Below are positions 37,955 to 47,853 of a DNA stretch of 64,000 nt, piece by piece (position 1 is the stretch's first letter; the number at the start of each line of letters is the position of its first letter). Made by a program: the position numbers and the translations under genes. This DNA is from a bacterium (lineage in GTDB: Bacteria > Patescibacteriota > Gracilibacteria > UBA1369 > GCA-2718715). The stretch spans positions 1 through 64,000 of the forward strand of contig JABJGM010000012.1 of assembly GCA_018662325.1 (NCBI GenBank), written 5' to 3'. The notes beneath the pieces were generated by a model. It did no database searches. It had not been told where the DNA came from and saw nothing but the letters and a program-made list of their open reading frames with translations.

Positions 37955-38290
37955 TTATTTTGTTGTTTTTTTGTCCATCATCATTTTTATTTCGATGTCT
38001 ACACCTGCAGGAACTTGCAAGTTTTGTAGAGATTCAATTGTTTGTGAAGTCGTTTCTCTAAAGTCTATTAATCTAGCGTGAGTTCGGATTTCAAACTGGT
38101 CTCTTGAGTCTTTGTACTTAAAAGTAGGTTTGAGTACCGTAAACTTCTTAATTTTAGTCGGTAGAGGAATTGGTCCAGCTACAATTGCACCAGTATCAAG
38201 TGCTGTTTGGATGATGTTTTTTGATACTTCGTCGATGATTTTGTGATCAAATGATTTTATTTTGATCCTTATCTTTTGGTTTATTCCCAT
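37955..38290 (-). CDS. rpsJ: 30S ribosomal protein S10
   Basis: IRIKIKSFDHKIIDEV...TGAIVAGPIPLPT. Confidence 0.97.
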   Translation of the reverse strand: MGINQKIRIKIKSFDHKIIDEVSKNIIQTALDTGAIVAGPIPLPTKIKKFTVLKPTFKYKDSRDQFEIRTHARLIDFRETTSQTIESLQNLQVPAGVDIEIKMMMDKKTTK

Positions 38291-38384
38291 AGTTAACGAT
38301 TGTCATCAAATAACCGAGTTATTCACAACTCAGCTGAATTTATAAGTATATAGCGGGATTATATATTTAAAATAAAGACGAGAT

Positions 38385-38403
38385 GTCGGTATCTCCTACC
38401 GAC
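38385..38403. promoter_or_regulatory. inverted repeat in rpsJ upstream region
   Basis: Perfect GTCGGTA-TCTCC-TACCGAC. Confidence 0.5.
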
Positions 38404-38450
38404 CTTGCATATAAAAACATACACAAAGCATGCATATACTAAATAATTAT

Positions 38451-38482
38451 AAAAAAAAGTCAAGAGCATTTCTTGACTTTTT
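38451..38482 (-). terminator. terminator of SLH protein gene
   Basis: aaaaaaaagtcaagagcatttcttgacttttt hairpin. Confidence 0.75.
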
Positions 38483-38502
38483 AACCTTAATTTTTGAATC
38501 TC

Positions 38503-40728
38503 TTAGTAGAATTTTAGAACTTGTTTGTTTAATCGATTTATCAATGTTATTGCTTGAGCTCTATTTAATTTATCGGTAGGGGAGAATGTAGTTGGACTAG
38601 TTCCTTTTACAATTTCATTTTTTACTGCTTTTTTAAGGTTTTGCATATACCAAGCATCTTGAGGTACGTCTTTAAATTCGATTTCAAATTCATCTGCTTG
38701 AGAATTTTTAAGTGAGTCAAAACCTCTAGCTAATAAGGTTACAGCTTCCGCTCTTGAAAGGCTATCGTCTGGTCTTAGAGTATTTTTACCTGCATCACCT
38801 TTAACTAATCCGATTTCTTTAGCAACTTGAACATGGTAAAACCCTTTGTTTTGATAATTTTCAAAGTCTGAAAACATTTCTTCTTTTCCTATAATAACTA
38901 AAGTTTCAATATCTTCTTCTTGATCTTTTAATTGTTGTTCATGTTTTGTCTTAAGTTTAGAAATATCATCTTTAAATAATAGTTCTGTGATTAGCATTAT
39001 GAATTCTTTCCTTGATATGTCTTTATTTGGTTCGAAATTAGCTTTAAAAGTTTCTTCATTATATTGAGTTTCTAGAATTGCACTTATGAATATTTCCTTG
39101 TCTAATTCTTTAATTGGTTTTGAAAACCAATCTTCTTCTTTAATGTCACCATAAATTTCGTTTTCTAATGTTTGAGTAGGGGATATAAATCCAAGAAGTA
39201 GGTCTAGTGTAGTTTGTGGAATAATTAAATTAGTTTCTGAAACAATTTTGTTATCTATAAATTGAGCATCTCCACTTATTTTAATATCTTTGAAGAAACT
39301 CCCAAACATAATTGCAAGTGGATTAGCATTTTCTGTGTTTTCGCCTAAAAGATCAAGGTAAGGTTTTGTGTTGATTTCAAAATAGCTTAAACCAGAATTT
39401 CTTTCTGTTATTTCTTGACTTTGAATTTTATAATCTTTATTTGAGCTTATACTTATGTGAAGATTTCCATTTTCTTCATTTAAGTTCAGGTATGAAATTG
39501 AATCTTCTTCCGCTGAGTTGTTTTTGTCAGCTGGTATTAAAGTTATTGCAGTTGATGTATTGGAAAGATCGATGTCCGTTTCGTTTTCCTCTTCATTTGA
39601 AAGTGCTTTTAATACATCTTGGATACTGCCTTGTATTTCGTACGTATCTGTTTTTAAATCAATATTACTAGTTCTTTTAAATCCAAGTGTTTTTAATAGT
39701 TCTTTTATCTCTGGTCTTATTTCTTCTCTGGAACTTGCAGAATCTTTAAATATAAAGTTATAGTTCATTGATAAGTCATCGCTAATATCAATTATCATTG
39801 CAGAGTCTTTTTCAGTTATTAATTCGAGTAATTTTGAGTTTTCTGCAAAGTTATATAAGTTATTGTTGATTTTGATATTATTTTTTATGTCTTTACAGTC
39901 TTGTTCTATTACATAGCAAAATTCACTAACCATTTTAGTTCTTCTTGATTCTAGTTTCTTATTTATATCCTTTTTAAAACCTTTGTTCTCATAAAAAGCT
40001 ATTGATTTAGAATTTATAAATTGTTCAAAGTTTAAATTCGAATTTTTAGCTTCTATTGCATCAATTAACTCTTGGTTTTCAATTTGAATAGACAATTCTA
40101 AACCAAAGTTGGAATCTTTATTTGTTAATTTGATTTCAAATGGATTATTTTCAAAAGCTACATTAGCTTTTACCATTACATCTTTCTCTAATGAAAAATC
40201 TGTATCTAAAATATTTCTATTAAGGGGTTTTTTATGAATATAAATAGCCTCATCTTCAATCGAAATTTGGTATCCTTCAAAGTCTTGGTTTGAGGTAATT
40301 CTACAATTTTCGTTGATTGTGTCTGAACAAACATCATCAAAAAACGTGATATTTTTTGCTTTTAGATAATCAAAAATTTTTCCGTAATTTTCTTGTGTAG
40401 ATTTAATTTTTAAGGTTTGATCATTGTTAGAGTAAAATCCTTGAATTTGATTATTGTTAATACTTAAGAATTTACTTAAAAGTGTTTTTTCTTCTTTAGG
40501 TAATTTATTAAGTAATTTATTTAAAAAGTGAGAATCGTTGATTTGAAATTCAATAGTGGAATTTATAATCATTTCAGAATCTATTTGTGTTGATGAATCT
40601 ACAACTTCATTAAGAATATTTGCCTGTGTTATATCTGTTTCAAAACTTTCTTCAAATGTTTGAGCCATTCCTACTTGATTGAATAGCATTGTACATAGAA
40701 CAAATGTACTTAATAATAATTTTTTCAT
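38503..40728 (-). CDS. secreted S-layer homology (SLH) domain protein
   Basis: Signal peptide MKKLLLSTFVLCTMLFNQVGMA; C-terminal SLH repeats (LRPDDSLSRAEAVTLLAR, FSPTDKLNRAQAITLINR). Confidence 0.85.
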   Translation of the reverse strand: MKKLLLSTFVLCTMLFNQVGMAQTFEESFETDITQANILNEVVDSSTQIDSEMIINSTIEFQINDSHFLNKLLNKLPKEEKTLLSKFLSINNNQIQGFYSNNDQTLKIKSTQENYGKIFDYLKAKNITFFDDVCSDTINENCRITSNQDFEGYQISIEDEAIYIHKKPLNRNILDTDFSLEKDVMVKANVAFENNPFEIKLTNKDSNFGLELSIQIENQELIDAIEAKNSNLNFEQFINSKSIAFYENKGFKKDINKKLESRRTKMVSEFCYVIEQDCKDIKNNIKINNNLYNFAENSKLLELITEKDSAMIIDISDDLSMNYNFIFKDSASSREEIRPEIKELLKTLGFKRTSNIDLKTDTYEIQGSIQDVLKALSNEEENETDIDLSNTSTAITLIPADKNNSAEEDSISYLNLNEENGNLHISISSNKDYKIQSQEITERNSGLSYFEINTKPYLDLLGENTENANPLAIMFGSFFKDIKISGDAQFIDNKIVSETNLIIPQTTLDLLLGFISPTQTLENEIYGDIKEEDWFSKPIKELDKEIFISAILETQYNEETFKANFEPNKDISRKEFIMLITELLFKDDISKLKTKHEQQLKDQEEDIETLVIIGKEEMFSDFENYQNKGFYHVQVAKEIGLVKGDAGKNTLRPDDSLSRAEAVTLLARGFDSLKNSQADEFEIEFKDVPQDAWYMQNLKKAVKNEIVKGTSPTTFSPTDKLNRAQAITLINRLNKQVLKFY

Positions 40729-40801
40729 TTATAAATTTGGTTATTTATCTTAACCATAGTTTACTATTTGTAATATGTTTGTAAATATTAAAAAGAGTGC
40801 T

Positions 40802-41581
40802 TTATTTTTTAAGTAATTCTATGACTTTTTTATGTAGATCTTTTGAACTTGAAGCGATAATTTTTGGGTTAAATAAGTCTATATCTTGATTGTCAGGTGT
40901 ACTAACTGTAGCGCCAGCTTCTTTGGTAATTAGTATTCCGGCTGCTACATCCCAAGGTTGATCACAGCATGAATAGACTAAATGAGTTTTACCAAGAGCA
41001 AAATGTGCAAATGAAGTTACTGCACTATTGATGCTATATACATACTTAAATTCTTTTCTAATTTTTTCTAGGTTTTTAAAATCATATTCGTCTAAATATG
41101 ATTCTATGTTCATTAAACTATTACCTGTCGTATGAACATGATTGATGTTAAGTTTTGAATTATTACAATAACTACCTTGATTTTCAATTGCATGAAGTAC
41201 TTGATTTTCAAATGGTAAATAAATGCAACCAAGTATAACATTGTTATTTTGAACTAGTGCAATTTGGTTTGCAAAATTTTTAATTCCACTTCTAAAATTC
41301 GTTGTTCCATCTAATGGATCTACGATCCAGCAGTATTCGTCTTCTTTTATTTCTTGATTGTGACTATTGATATCTTCTTCTGAAATAATTTTAAATTCAT
41401 CGGAAATTTTTTTAAGTTGACTCAAGATAATGTTTTCACATTCTTTATCTATTTTTGTCACATCTTGAGTTTGGCTTTTTAATTCGTATTTGTATCCATC
41501 TTCGCAAAAATTATTCTTAGCATGATCACCTGCTTTTTTTGAAATTTCGATTACTTTTTTAATTATCTTATTTTTGTTCAT
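40802..41581 (-). CDS. inositol monophosphatase family phosphatase
   Basis: IISEED, WIVDPLDGTTNF, QPWDVAAGILITKEAGA motifs. Confidence 0.9.
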   Translation of the reverse strand: MNKNKIIKKVIEISKKAGDHAKNNFCEDGYKYELKSQTQDVTKIDKECENIILSQLKKISDEFKIISEEDINSHNQEIKEDEYCWIVDPLDGTTNFRSGIKNFANQIALVQNNNVILGCIYLPFENQVLHAIENQGSYCNNSKLNINHVHTTGNSLMNIESYLDEYDFKNLEKIRKEFKYVYSINSAVTSFAHFALGKTHLVYSCCDQPWDVAAGILITKEAGATVSTPDNQDIDLFNPKIIASSSKDLHKKVIELLKK

Positions 41582-42326
41582 GTATTGTGATTAATCTTTT
41601 AGAATTTTTTTTATCAAATATATCTTTTTGATCGTATGAACCAAATGTATTTGTTCTTTTCCATTTTGATCCAAGTAGTTTATCTATTTCTTTCGGTTCG
41701 ATAAATTGTACTATTTCTGGGTCGTAGATTTTATGTTCTTCATCTGTATTTAAATTTTTAAAATTAAAGGTATAGGAACCAGTTCTTAAATAATTTTCAT
41801 ACATAGTATATTGCCTTGTGGTTCTTATTTCGTAGTTTTTAAAAATTTCAACACTTTTACTTAAATCACTTTCCGGGTAATTATAAAAGTTACTTTGATC
41901 TATTATTATTGTTTTTTCTATATTTTCAGATAACCATTTATAAAGTTCTTTTCTTTTTTTTAAATCATTTACGTAAGTAATAGTTGTCCACATACTAATT
42001 GCTGCATCAAAACTTTTGTCTGCTAATACCTGTGGTATATTTTCAAAATATCCAACTTGAGTTTTTACATTCGAGATATTTTGTTCTGAAATCTTTTTCT
42101 TTGCATTTCTTATTAATTCTTCTGATCCATCGTAAATAGTAAATTCTACTTTTTTCATTTCTTTAGATAGGGGAATAGTGTGTACGCCGTCAGCACCACC
42201 TATATCAAGAAGGCTATCTATATTATTGTTTAATATTGATTTTAGAAATTGCACTTCTTCGTTAGATTTCTTTTCATGGTTTTCTCTCCACAAATTGAAA
42301 AGTTCTGGATTCTTATATATTTCCAT
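41568..42326 (-). CDS. class I SAM-dependent methyltransferase
   Basis: LLDIGGADGVHTIPLS and DAAISMWTTITYV; internal Met start chosen (track start 42362). Confidence 0.82.
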   Translation of the reverse strand: MEIYKNPELFNLWRENHEKKSNEEVQFLKSILNNNIDSLLDIGGADGVHTIPLSKEMKKVEFTIYDGSEELIRNAKKKISEQNISNVKTQVGYFENIPQVLADKSFDAAISMWTTITYVNDLKKRKELYKWLSENIEKTIIIDQSNFYNYPESDLSKSVEIFKNYEIRTTRQYTMYENYLRTGSYTFNFKNLNTDEEHKIYDPEIVQFIEPKEIDKLLGSKWKRTNTFGSYDQKDIFDKKNSKRLITIHEQK

Positions 42327-43353
42327 TTTCTTTTTGTTTAATAAATTCTTGAAATTCTTCAATTACAATTTGAGTTTCTTTTTGTGTTCCAATTGATATT
42401 CTGATTTTGTCTTTTAAGTTTTGATCATTCTCCGGAAAAAATTTGATTGCAATTTTGTCTTTAAGATAATTTTTTAGTTCTTGTTTTCTTTGGTATGGTA
42501 TTTTTATTAATATAAAGTTAGTGTTTGATTTATATGCATTCCAATTTTTTTGTTGGCTGAAAAAATCATATAAAGCTTGCTTATCTGAATTTATTTTTTC
42601 TTGAATATCTTTGTAGAAATTTTGGTGATTTAAGCAGCTAATAATTGTCTTTGAATTAAAGCTACTATATCCAAGGTATGTATTGTAGTCAGGGAATTTA
42701 GTGTCTAAACTGCTATTACTTATAGCGTAACCTATTCTAATTCCAGCTATTGCATATAGTTTAGAGAATGTTCTAACGCTAATTAAATTATCATGTTTTT
42801 CAACTAAATCTGATAGGAATTGATTGTTATAACTATCATCGAAACCATGATAGGCTTCATCTAAGAGTACTAAATCTACATCATTACATAACTCTAATGT
42901 TTCCGACAATCTACTTTGTTCGATAGAGTTTCCTGTAGGATTAAGTGGTGTAGTAATTACAACCATATTATAATTTCCATTCTTAATTTTAGATTGTAAA
43001 TCTTCTACATTGAAATTGTATGAGCTTTGCTCTTCATCGATTTTATAAGTATCTACATTTTTAGTATGAGCCTTTATTAATTTCAAATAATAACTCCATG
43101 TTATATTTGAAATTAGTACTTTTGATTCTTTATTTAACGTATTAAATATTTGCATTAAAATTTTCTCTGCACCATAGTCTAGATAAATGGAATTTTGACT
43201 AGAGACATTAAATCTTTTTCTAATGTTATCGATAGCTTTTTTATTCAGTTCTTTTGCTCCATCATAGGATGAACATTCTTCTTGAGATAAATTAATGTTA
43301 CTTATTTTTTCTGGAAGTTTATATCTCAATTCGTTTTGACTTAATTTAATCAT
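42313..43353 (-). CDS. PLP-dependent aminotransferase, HisC-like
   Basis: TTPLNPTGNSIE, LLDEAYHGF, RTFSKLYAIAGIRIGYA; start at MIKLSQNEL chosen from promoter position. Confidence 0.85.
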   Translation of the reverse strand: MIKLSQNELRYKLPEKISNINLSQEECSSYDGAKELNKKAIDNIRKRFNVSSQNSIYLDYGAEKILMQIFNTLNKESKVLISNITWSYYLKLIKAHTKNVDTYKIDEEQSSYNFNVEDLQSKIKNGNYNMVVITTPLNPTGNSIEQSRLSETLELCNDVDLVLLDEAYHGFDDSYNNQFLSDLVEKHDNLISVRTFSKLYAIAGIRIGYAISNSSLDTKFPDYNTYLGYSSFNSKTIISCLNHQNFYKDIQEKINSDKQALYDFFSQQKNWNAYKSNTNFILIKIPYQRKQELKNYLKDKIAIKFFPENDQNLKDKIRISIGTQKETQIVIEEFQEFIKQKENGNI

Positions 43354-43375
43354 TTTTTTGTTATTTAGTGAATTC

Positions 43376-43404
43376 AAAATAACAATATATTGAATGTTTG
43401 TCAA
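43376..43404 (-). promoter_or_regulatory. sigma70-like promoter of the HisC-like operon
   Basis: Minus strand TTGACA-17 bp-TATTTT with TG extension. Confidence 0.55.
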
Positions 43405-43412
43405 CTTTATAT

Positions 43413-43437
43413 ATTTGTACGTATTAATTTGTACGTA
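43413..43437. repeat. tandem direct repeat ATTTGTACGTA (x2, 14-bp period)
   Basis: 43413-43423 and 43427-43437 identical, upstream of the -35 box. Confidence 0.8.
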
Positions 43438-43449
43438 AAAAAAACAAAA

Positions 43450-43472
43450 AAACTGCCATTTCTGGCAGTTTA
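43450..43472 (-). terminator. terminator after tuf
   Basis: aaactgccatttctggcagttt hairpin with A-rich flank. Confidence 0.75.
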
Positions 43473-43500
43473 AATTTTGAGTTTAATTCTGTTTAAAGAA

Positions 43501-44688
43501 TTATCCTAAGATTTTTGTTACAACTCCGGCACCTACAGTTCTACCACCTTCACGGATAGCAAATCTAAGACCATCGTTCATAGCTATTTCTACACCAAGT
43601 TCAACATTCATTTTGATGTTATCACCAGGCATAACCATTTCAACTCCAGCTGGAAGCTCGATTGAACCAGTTACGTCAGTAGTTCTGAAATAGAATTGAG
43701 GTTTGTAACCTTTAAAGAATGGAGTATGTCTTCCACCTTCATCTTTAGAAAGGATATAAACTTCAGCTTCAAATTTAGTATGTGGTTTGATAGATCCAGG
43801 AGCAGCTAATACTTGCCCTCTTTCAATATCAGTTCTTTCTATACCTCTTAGTAGTAAACCAGCGTTATCACCAGCTTGACCTTGGTCTAGTAATTTTCTA
43901 AACATTTCTACACCAGTAACTACTACTTTTCTAGTTTCTTTAACACCAACGATTTCTACTTCTTCGTTAACTTTAATGATACCTTGTTCGATTTTACCTG
44001 TAGCTACAGTACCTCTACCTTTAATTGAGAATACATCTTCAACTGGCATAAGGAATGGTTTGTCTAAATCTCTTTGTGGTTCTGGCACATAAGAGTCAAG
44101 AGTTTTAAGTAACTCTTCAACTGGGTTCCCAGCTTCTGAAGATGGATCTTCTAAAGCTTTAAGGGCTGACCCTTTAATGATTGGAGTATCATCACCTGGG
44201 TATTCATATTTATCTAATAGTTCTCTGATTTCCATTTCTGATAATTCAGCAATTTCTGGATCAGCGATATCCATTTTATTCATGAATACTACGATGTATG
44301 GTACATTTACCTGTCTTGCAAGAAGGATATGCTCTCTTGTTTGAGGCATTGGTCCGTCAGCAGCAGATACCACTAGGATTGCAGCATCCATTTGCGCTGC
44401 ACCTGTAATCATGTTTTTTACGTAATCCGCATGACCTGGACAATCTACGTGAGCGTAGTGTCTAGCTTCAGTTTCATACTCTTGGTGAGAAGTTGAGATT
44501 GTAATCCCTCTTTCTCTTTCTTCTGGAGCGTTGTCGATGTCAGCAAAATTTACTGATTTGTTTTTACCACCAAATCTATTTGCTGCCACAGCCGTAAGAG
44601 CCGCAGATAAAGTAGTTTTACCATGGTCAACGTGACCGATAGTACCTACATTAACGTTGATCTTACTTCTATCAAAAACTTCATTCAT
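43501..44688 (-). CDS. tuf: elongation factor Tu
   Basis: [25 protein letters not shown]; start at [15 protein letters not shown] rather than track start. Confidence 0.98.
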   Translation of the reverse strand: MNEVFDRSKINVNVGTIGHVDHGKTTLSAALTAVAANRFGGKNKSVNFADIDNAPEERERGITISTSHQEYETEARHYAHVDCPGHADYVKNMITGAAQMDAAILVVSAADGPMPQTREHILLARQVNVPYIVVFMNKMDIADPEIAELSEMEIRELLDKYEYPGDDTPIIKGSALKALEDPSSEAGNPVEELLKTLDSYVPEPQRDLDKPFLMPVEDVFSIKGRGTVATGKIEQGIIKVNEEVEIVGVKETRKVVVTGVEMFRKLLDQGQAGDNAGLLLRGIERTDIERGQVLAAPGSIKPHTKFEAEVYILSKDEGGRHTPFFKGYKPQFYFRTTDVTGSIELPAGVEMVMPGDNIKMNVELGVEIAMNDGLRFAIREGGRTVGAGVVTKILG

Positions 44689-44776
44689 TGTTTTGTAGTT
44701 AAAATATTGATAAGCGATACGATTGTAAATCATATGTAAGATTAAATCAAGATTATTTTTATTAAAATATATATAC

Positions 44777-44808
44777 AAAAAAAGCCTTCAATTGTATGAA
44801 GGCTTTTA
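44777..44808 (-). terminator. terminator after fusA
   Basis: aaaaaaagccttcaattgtatgaaggctttt hairpin. Confidence 0.8.
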
Positions 44809-44821
44809 ATATTTTTTTGAA

Positions 44822-46885
44822 TTATTTTCGACTAGCGATAATTTCTTCTGCTACATTTGATGGTACTTTTTCGTAGTGATCAAATGTCATTGAGTAGTTA
44901 GCACGACCTTGAGTCATTCCTCTTAGTTCAGTTGCGTATCCAAACATTTCAGATAGGGGAACAAAAGATTGAATAACTTTAGCTGTACCTCTATCAGATG
45001 TTTCACGGATTTGTCCACGCTTAGATGAAACATTACCCATAACGTCACCAAAGTAATCTTCTGGAGTAACAATTTCAACTGCCATAATTGGCTCTAAGAT
45101 AGTTGCACCTGCTTTTAATGCCGCATTTTTAAATGCCATTGCACCACATGCTTCAAATGAGAATTGAGATGAATCAACATCATGGTAAGATCCGTCATTA
45201 AGAGTGATTTTCACATCTACTAGTGGGTATCCAGCTAGTACACCTCTTGTCATTGCGGCTTGAACACCTTTGTCTACTGACGGGATATATTCTTTTGGAA
45301 TTCTACCACCAACAACAGCATTCTTAAATTCATATCCACCATCTTCTTTTGGCTCTACAGTCATTAATACATGAGCATATTGACCTCTACCACCAGATTG
45401 TTTAACGTATTTCTCTTCAATGTCTACTTTTTGCTGGATAGTTTCTCTGTAAGCTACTTGTGGTTGACCAGTGTTGGCATCCACTTTGAATTCTCTCATA
45501 AGACGATCAACAATAATTTCTAAGTGAAGTTCACCCATACCAGAAATAATTGTTTGAGCAGTTTCATCATCAGTATGTACTTTGAATGAAGGATCTTCTT
45601 CAGAAAGTTTTGAAAGCGCAAGTCCCATTCTTTCTTGATCAGCTTTTGTTTTTGGTTCAATTGCGATCGAAATCACTGGTTCTGGGAACTCAATACTTTC
45701 TAATAGAATTTGAGCAGATTGATCACATAATGTGTGACCTGTTTGTGTGTTTTTAAGACCAATTACTGCAGCAATATCTCCAGCTTTAACTTCTTTGATT
45801 TCTTCTCTTGAGTTGGCATGCATTTGAACAATACGCCCAATTCTTTCTTTTGAATTAGTTGCAGGGTTGTATACATAGCTTCCTGATGAAAGTACTCCTG
45901 AGTAAACTCTAATGAATGATAATTTACCTACGAATGGATCAGTTGCTATTTTAAATACTAGTCCAGAGAATTTTTCTTCTTCAGTCAGTTTTCTTTCAAT
46001 TTCTTCACCTGTATCAACATCAGTACCTTTAACTACATCAATATCAACTGGAGAAGGTAAGTAATCAACTACTGCATTAAGTACAAGTTGTACACCTTTA
46101 TTTTGTAAGGCTGTACCACAAAGTACTGGGTAGATTTGATTGTTGATAGTTTGTTTTCTGATTGCAGCTTTAATTTCTTCGTTAGAGATTTCTTCACCTC
46201 CAATGAATTTTTCCATTAAAACATCATCGTTTTCAGATATTTTTTCAACTAATTTCTCTCTGTATTCTTCCATTTTATCAACAAGATCGCTTGGTACTTC
46301 TACTTCTTTAATGATTTCACCCATTTTTCCTTCGAAATTGTAAGCTTTTCTTTCGATAAGATCGATTTGTCCTTCAAATTCGTTTTCAGCTCCAATTGGA
46401 ATTTGAACTGCAATTGCATCTTTTGAAAGTCTAGTGTGAATTGATTCTAAAGACATAAAGAAGTCTCCACCAGTTTTATCCATTTTATTTACAAATGCGA
46501 TTCTAGGAACATCATACTTATCAGCTTGTCTCCAAACTGTTTCAGATTGAGGTTCAACCCCTTGAGATCCATCGAATACTGCAACACCACCATCTAGAAT
46601 TCTAAGTGCACGTTCAACTTCAACAGTGAAATCAACGTGACCAGGAGTATCAATAATGTTTATTCTAGTGTCTCCCCAGTTACAAGTTGTAGCTGCAGAA
46701 GTAATTGTAATACCTCTTTCTTTTTCTTGTTCCATCCAGTCCATAGTCGCTGCACCATCATGTACTTCTCCAATTTTGTGAGATACACCAGTGTAATACA
46801 GAACTCTTTCAGAAGTAGTGGTCTTACCTGCATCAATGTGGGCAATAATCCCTATATTTCTTAATTTTTTTAAATCAGTGCTCAT
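44822..46885 (-). CDS. fusA: elongation factor G
   Basis: [24 protein letters not shown]...IDTPGHVDF. Confidence 0.99.
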   Translation of the reverse strand: MSTDLKKLRNIGIIAHIDAGKTTTSERVLYYTGVSHKIGEVHDGAATMDWMEQEKERGITITSAATTCNWGDTRINIIDTPGHVDFTVEVERALRILDGGVAVFDGSQGVEPQSETVWRQADKYDVPRIAFVNKMDKTGGDFFMSLESIHTRLSKDAIAVQIPIGAENEFEGQIDLIERKAYNFEGKMGEIIKEVEVPSDLVDKMEEYREKLVEKISENDDVLMEKFIGGEEISNEEIKAAIRKQTINNQIYPVLCGTALQNKGVQLVLNAVVDYLPSPVDIDVVKGTDVDTGEEIERKLTEEEKFSGLVFKIATDPFVGKLSFIRVYSGVLSSGSYVYNPATNSKERIGRIVQMHANSREEIKEVKAGDIAAVIGLKNTQTGHTLCDQSAQILLESIEFPEPVISIAIEPKTKADQERMGLALSKLSEEDPSFKVHTDDETAQTIISGMGELHLEIIVDRLMREFKVDANTGQPQVAYRETIQQKVDIEEKYVKQSGGRGQYAHVLMTVEPKEDGGYEFKNAVVGGRIPKEYIPSVDKGVQAAMTRGVLAGYPLVDVKITLNDGSYHDVDSSQFSFEACGAMAFKNAALKAGATILEPIMAVEIVTPEDYFGDVMGNVSSKRGQIRETSDRGTAKVIQSFVPLSEMFGYATELRGMTQGRANYSMTFDHYEKVPSNVAEEIIASRK

Positions 46886-46910
46886 GATTTTATTGTTAGG
46901 TTAATTTTTA

Positions 46911-47360
46911 TTAGTATTTAGCGAAGTGAGCAAAAGCTTTATTTGCTTGTGCCATTCTATGTGAGTCTTCCTTCTTCTTAACAGATGTACCTTCGTTATT
47001 AGCAGCTTGCATTAACTCATTTGCTAATCTATCTGCCATTGGAGCACCTTTTTTACCTCTTGCAGCAGCTAGAATCCATCTAGATGCTAATTGGAATTGT
47101 CTGAAAGGTTTAACTTCCATAGGGATTTGATATACAGATCCACCAATTCTTTTAGCTCTTACTTCAAGAGAAGGTTTTACATTTTCTAGTGCTTCACTGA
47201 AAATTTCTTTTCCTTTTTTACCAGTTTTTTTCTCGATGATTGCAAAACAATCGTTTAGAACTGCTCTAGCTACAGTTTTTTTTCCTTGATGCATTAGGTA
47301 ATTGATAAATTTTTCAATTAAATCAGTATTACCTTTAGCTACAAATTTTACTTTATTCAT
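46911..47360 (-). CDS. rpsG: 30S ribosomal protein S7
   Basis: VKPSLEVRAKRIGGSVYQIPMEV. Confidence 0.97.
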   Translation of the reverse strand: MNKVKFVAKGNTDLIEKFINYLMHQGKKTVARAVLNDCFAIIEKKTGKKGKEIFSEALENVKPSLEVRAKRIGGSVYQIPMEVKPFRQFQLASRWILAAARGKKGAPMADRLANELMQAANNEGTSVKKKEDSHRMAQANKAFAHFAKY

Positions 47361-47371
47361 ATATATAGTTA

Positions 47372-47791
47372 TTAAGCTGCTTTAGGTTTTTTCGTTCCGT
47401 ATTTAGATCTACCTTGGTTTCTTTTTTCTACACCTTGGCAATCTAAGTTACTTCTAACAACGTGGTATCTTACACCTGGAAGATCTTTCACTCTACCACC
47501 TCTGATTAGAACAACAGAGTGTTCTTGAAGATTGTGTCCTTCACCACCAATGTAAGCGTTAACTTCTCTTCCGTTTGTAAGTCTTACTCTGGCTACTTTA
47601 CGTAGCGCAGAGTTAGGTTTTTTAGGTGTCATAGTTTTAACTTGTACACATACACCTCTTTTTTGTGGAGAATTCATAGAAACTCTTTTATTGTTTCTAA
47701 GGGTATTAATTGTAAATCCAAGATCTGGAGATTTTGATTTTTTCTTATTTTTTCTTCTAGCCTTTCGAACTAGTTGAGAAATAGTAGGCAT
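47372..47791 (-). CDS. rpsL: 30S ribosomal protein S12
   Basis: [14 protein letters not shown]...[18 protein letters not shown]; start moved to MPTISQ. Confidence 0.97.
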   Translation of the reverse strand: MPTISQLVRKARRKNKKKSKSPDLGFTINTLRNNKRVSMNSPQKRGVCVQVKTMTPKKPNSALRKVARVRLTNGREVNAYIGGEGHNLQEHSVVLIRGGRVKDLPGVRYHVVRSNLDCQGVEKRNQGRSKYGTKKPKAA

Positions 47792-47853
47792 TTTTATAAT
47801 ATTAAATTGATTTGGCGTTAAAATACTGAATTTTTTCAAAAAGTGCAAGCCTT

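Noticed and set aside
47672-47719. Apparent insertion in S12 ([16 protein letters not shown])
   Set aside because: I recall similar-length insertions in S12 of other lineages; probably not novel.
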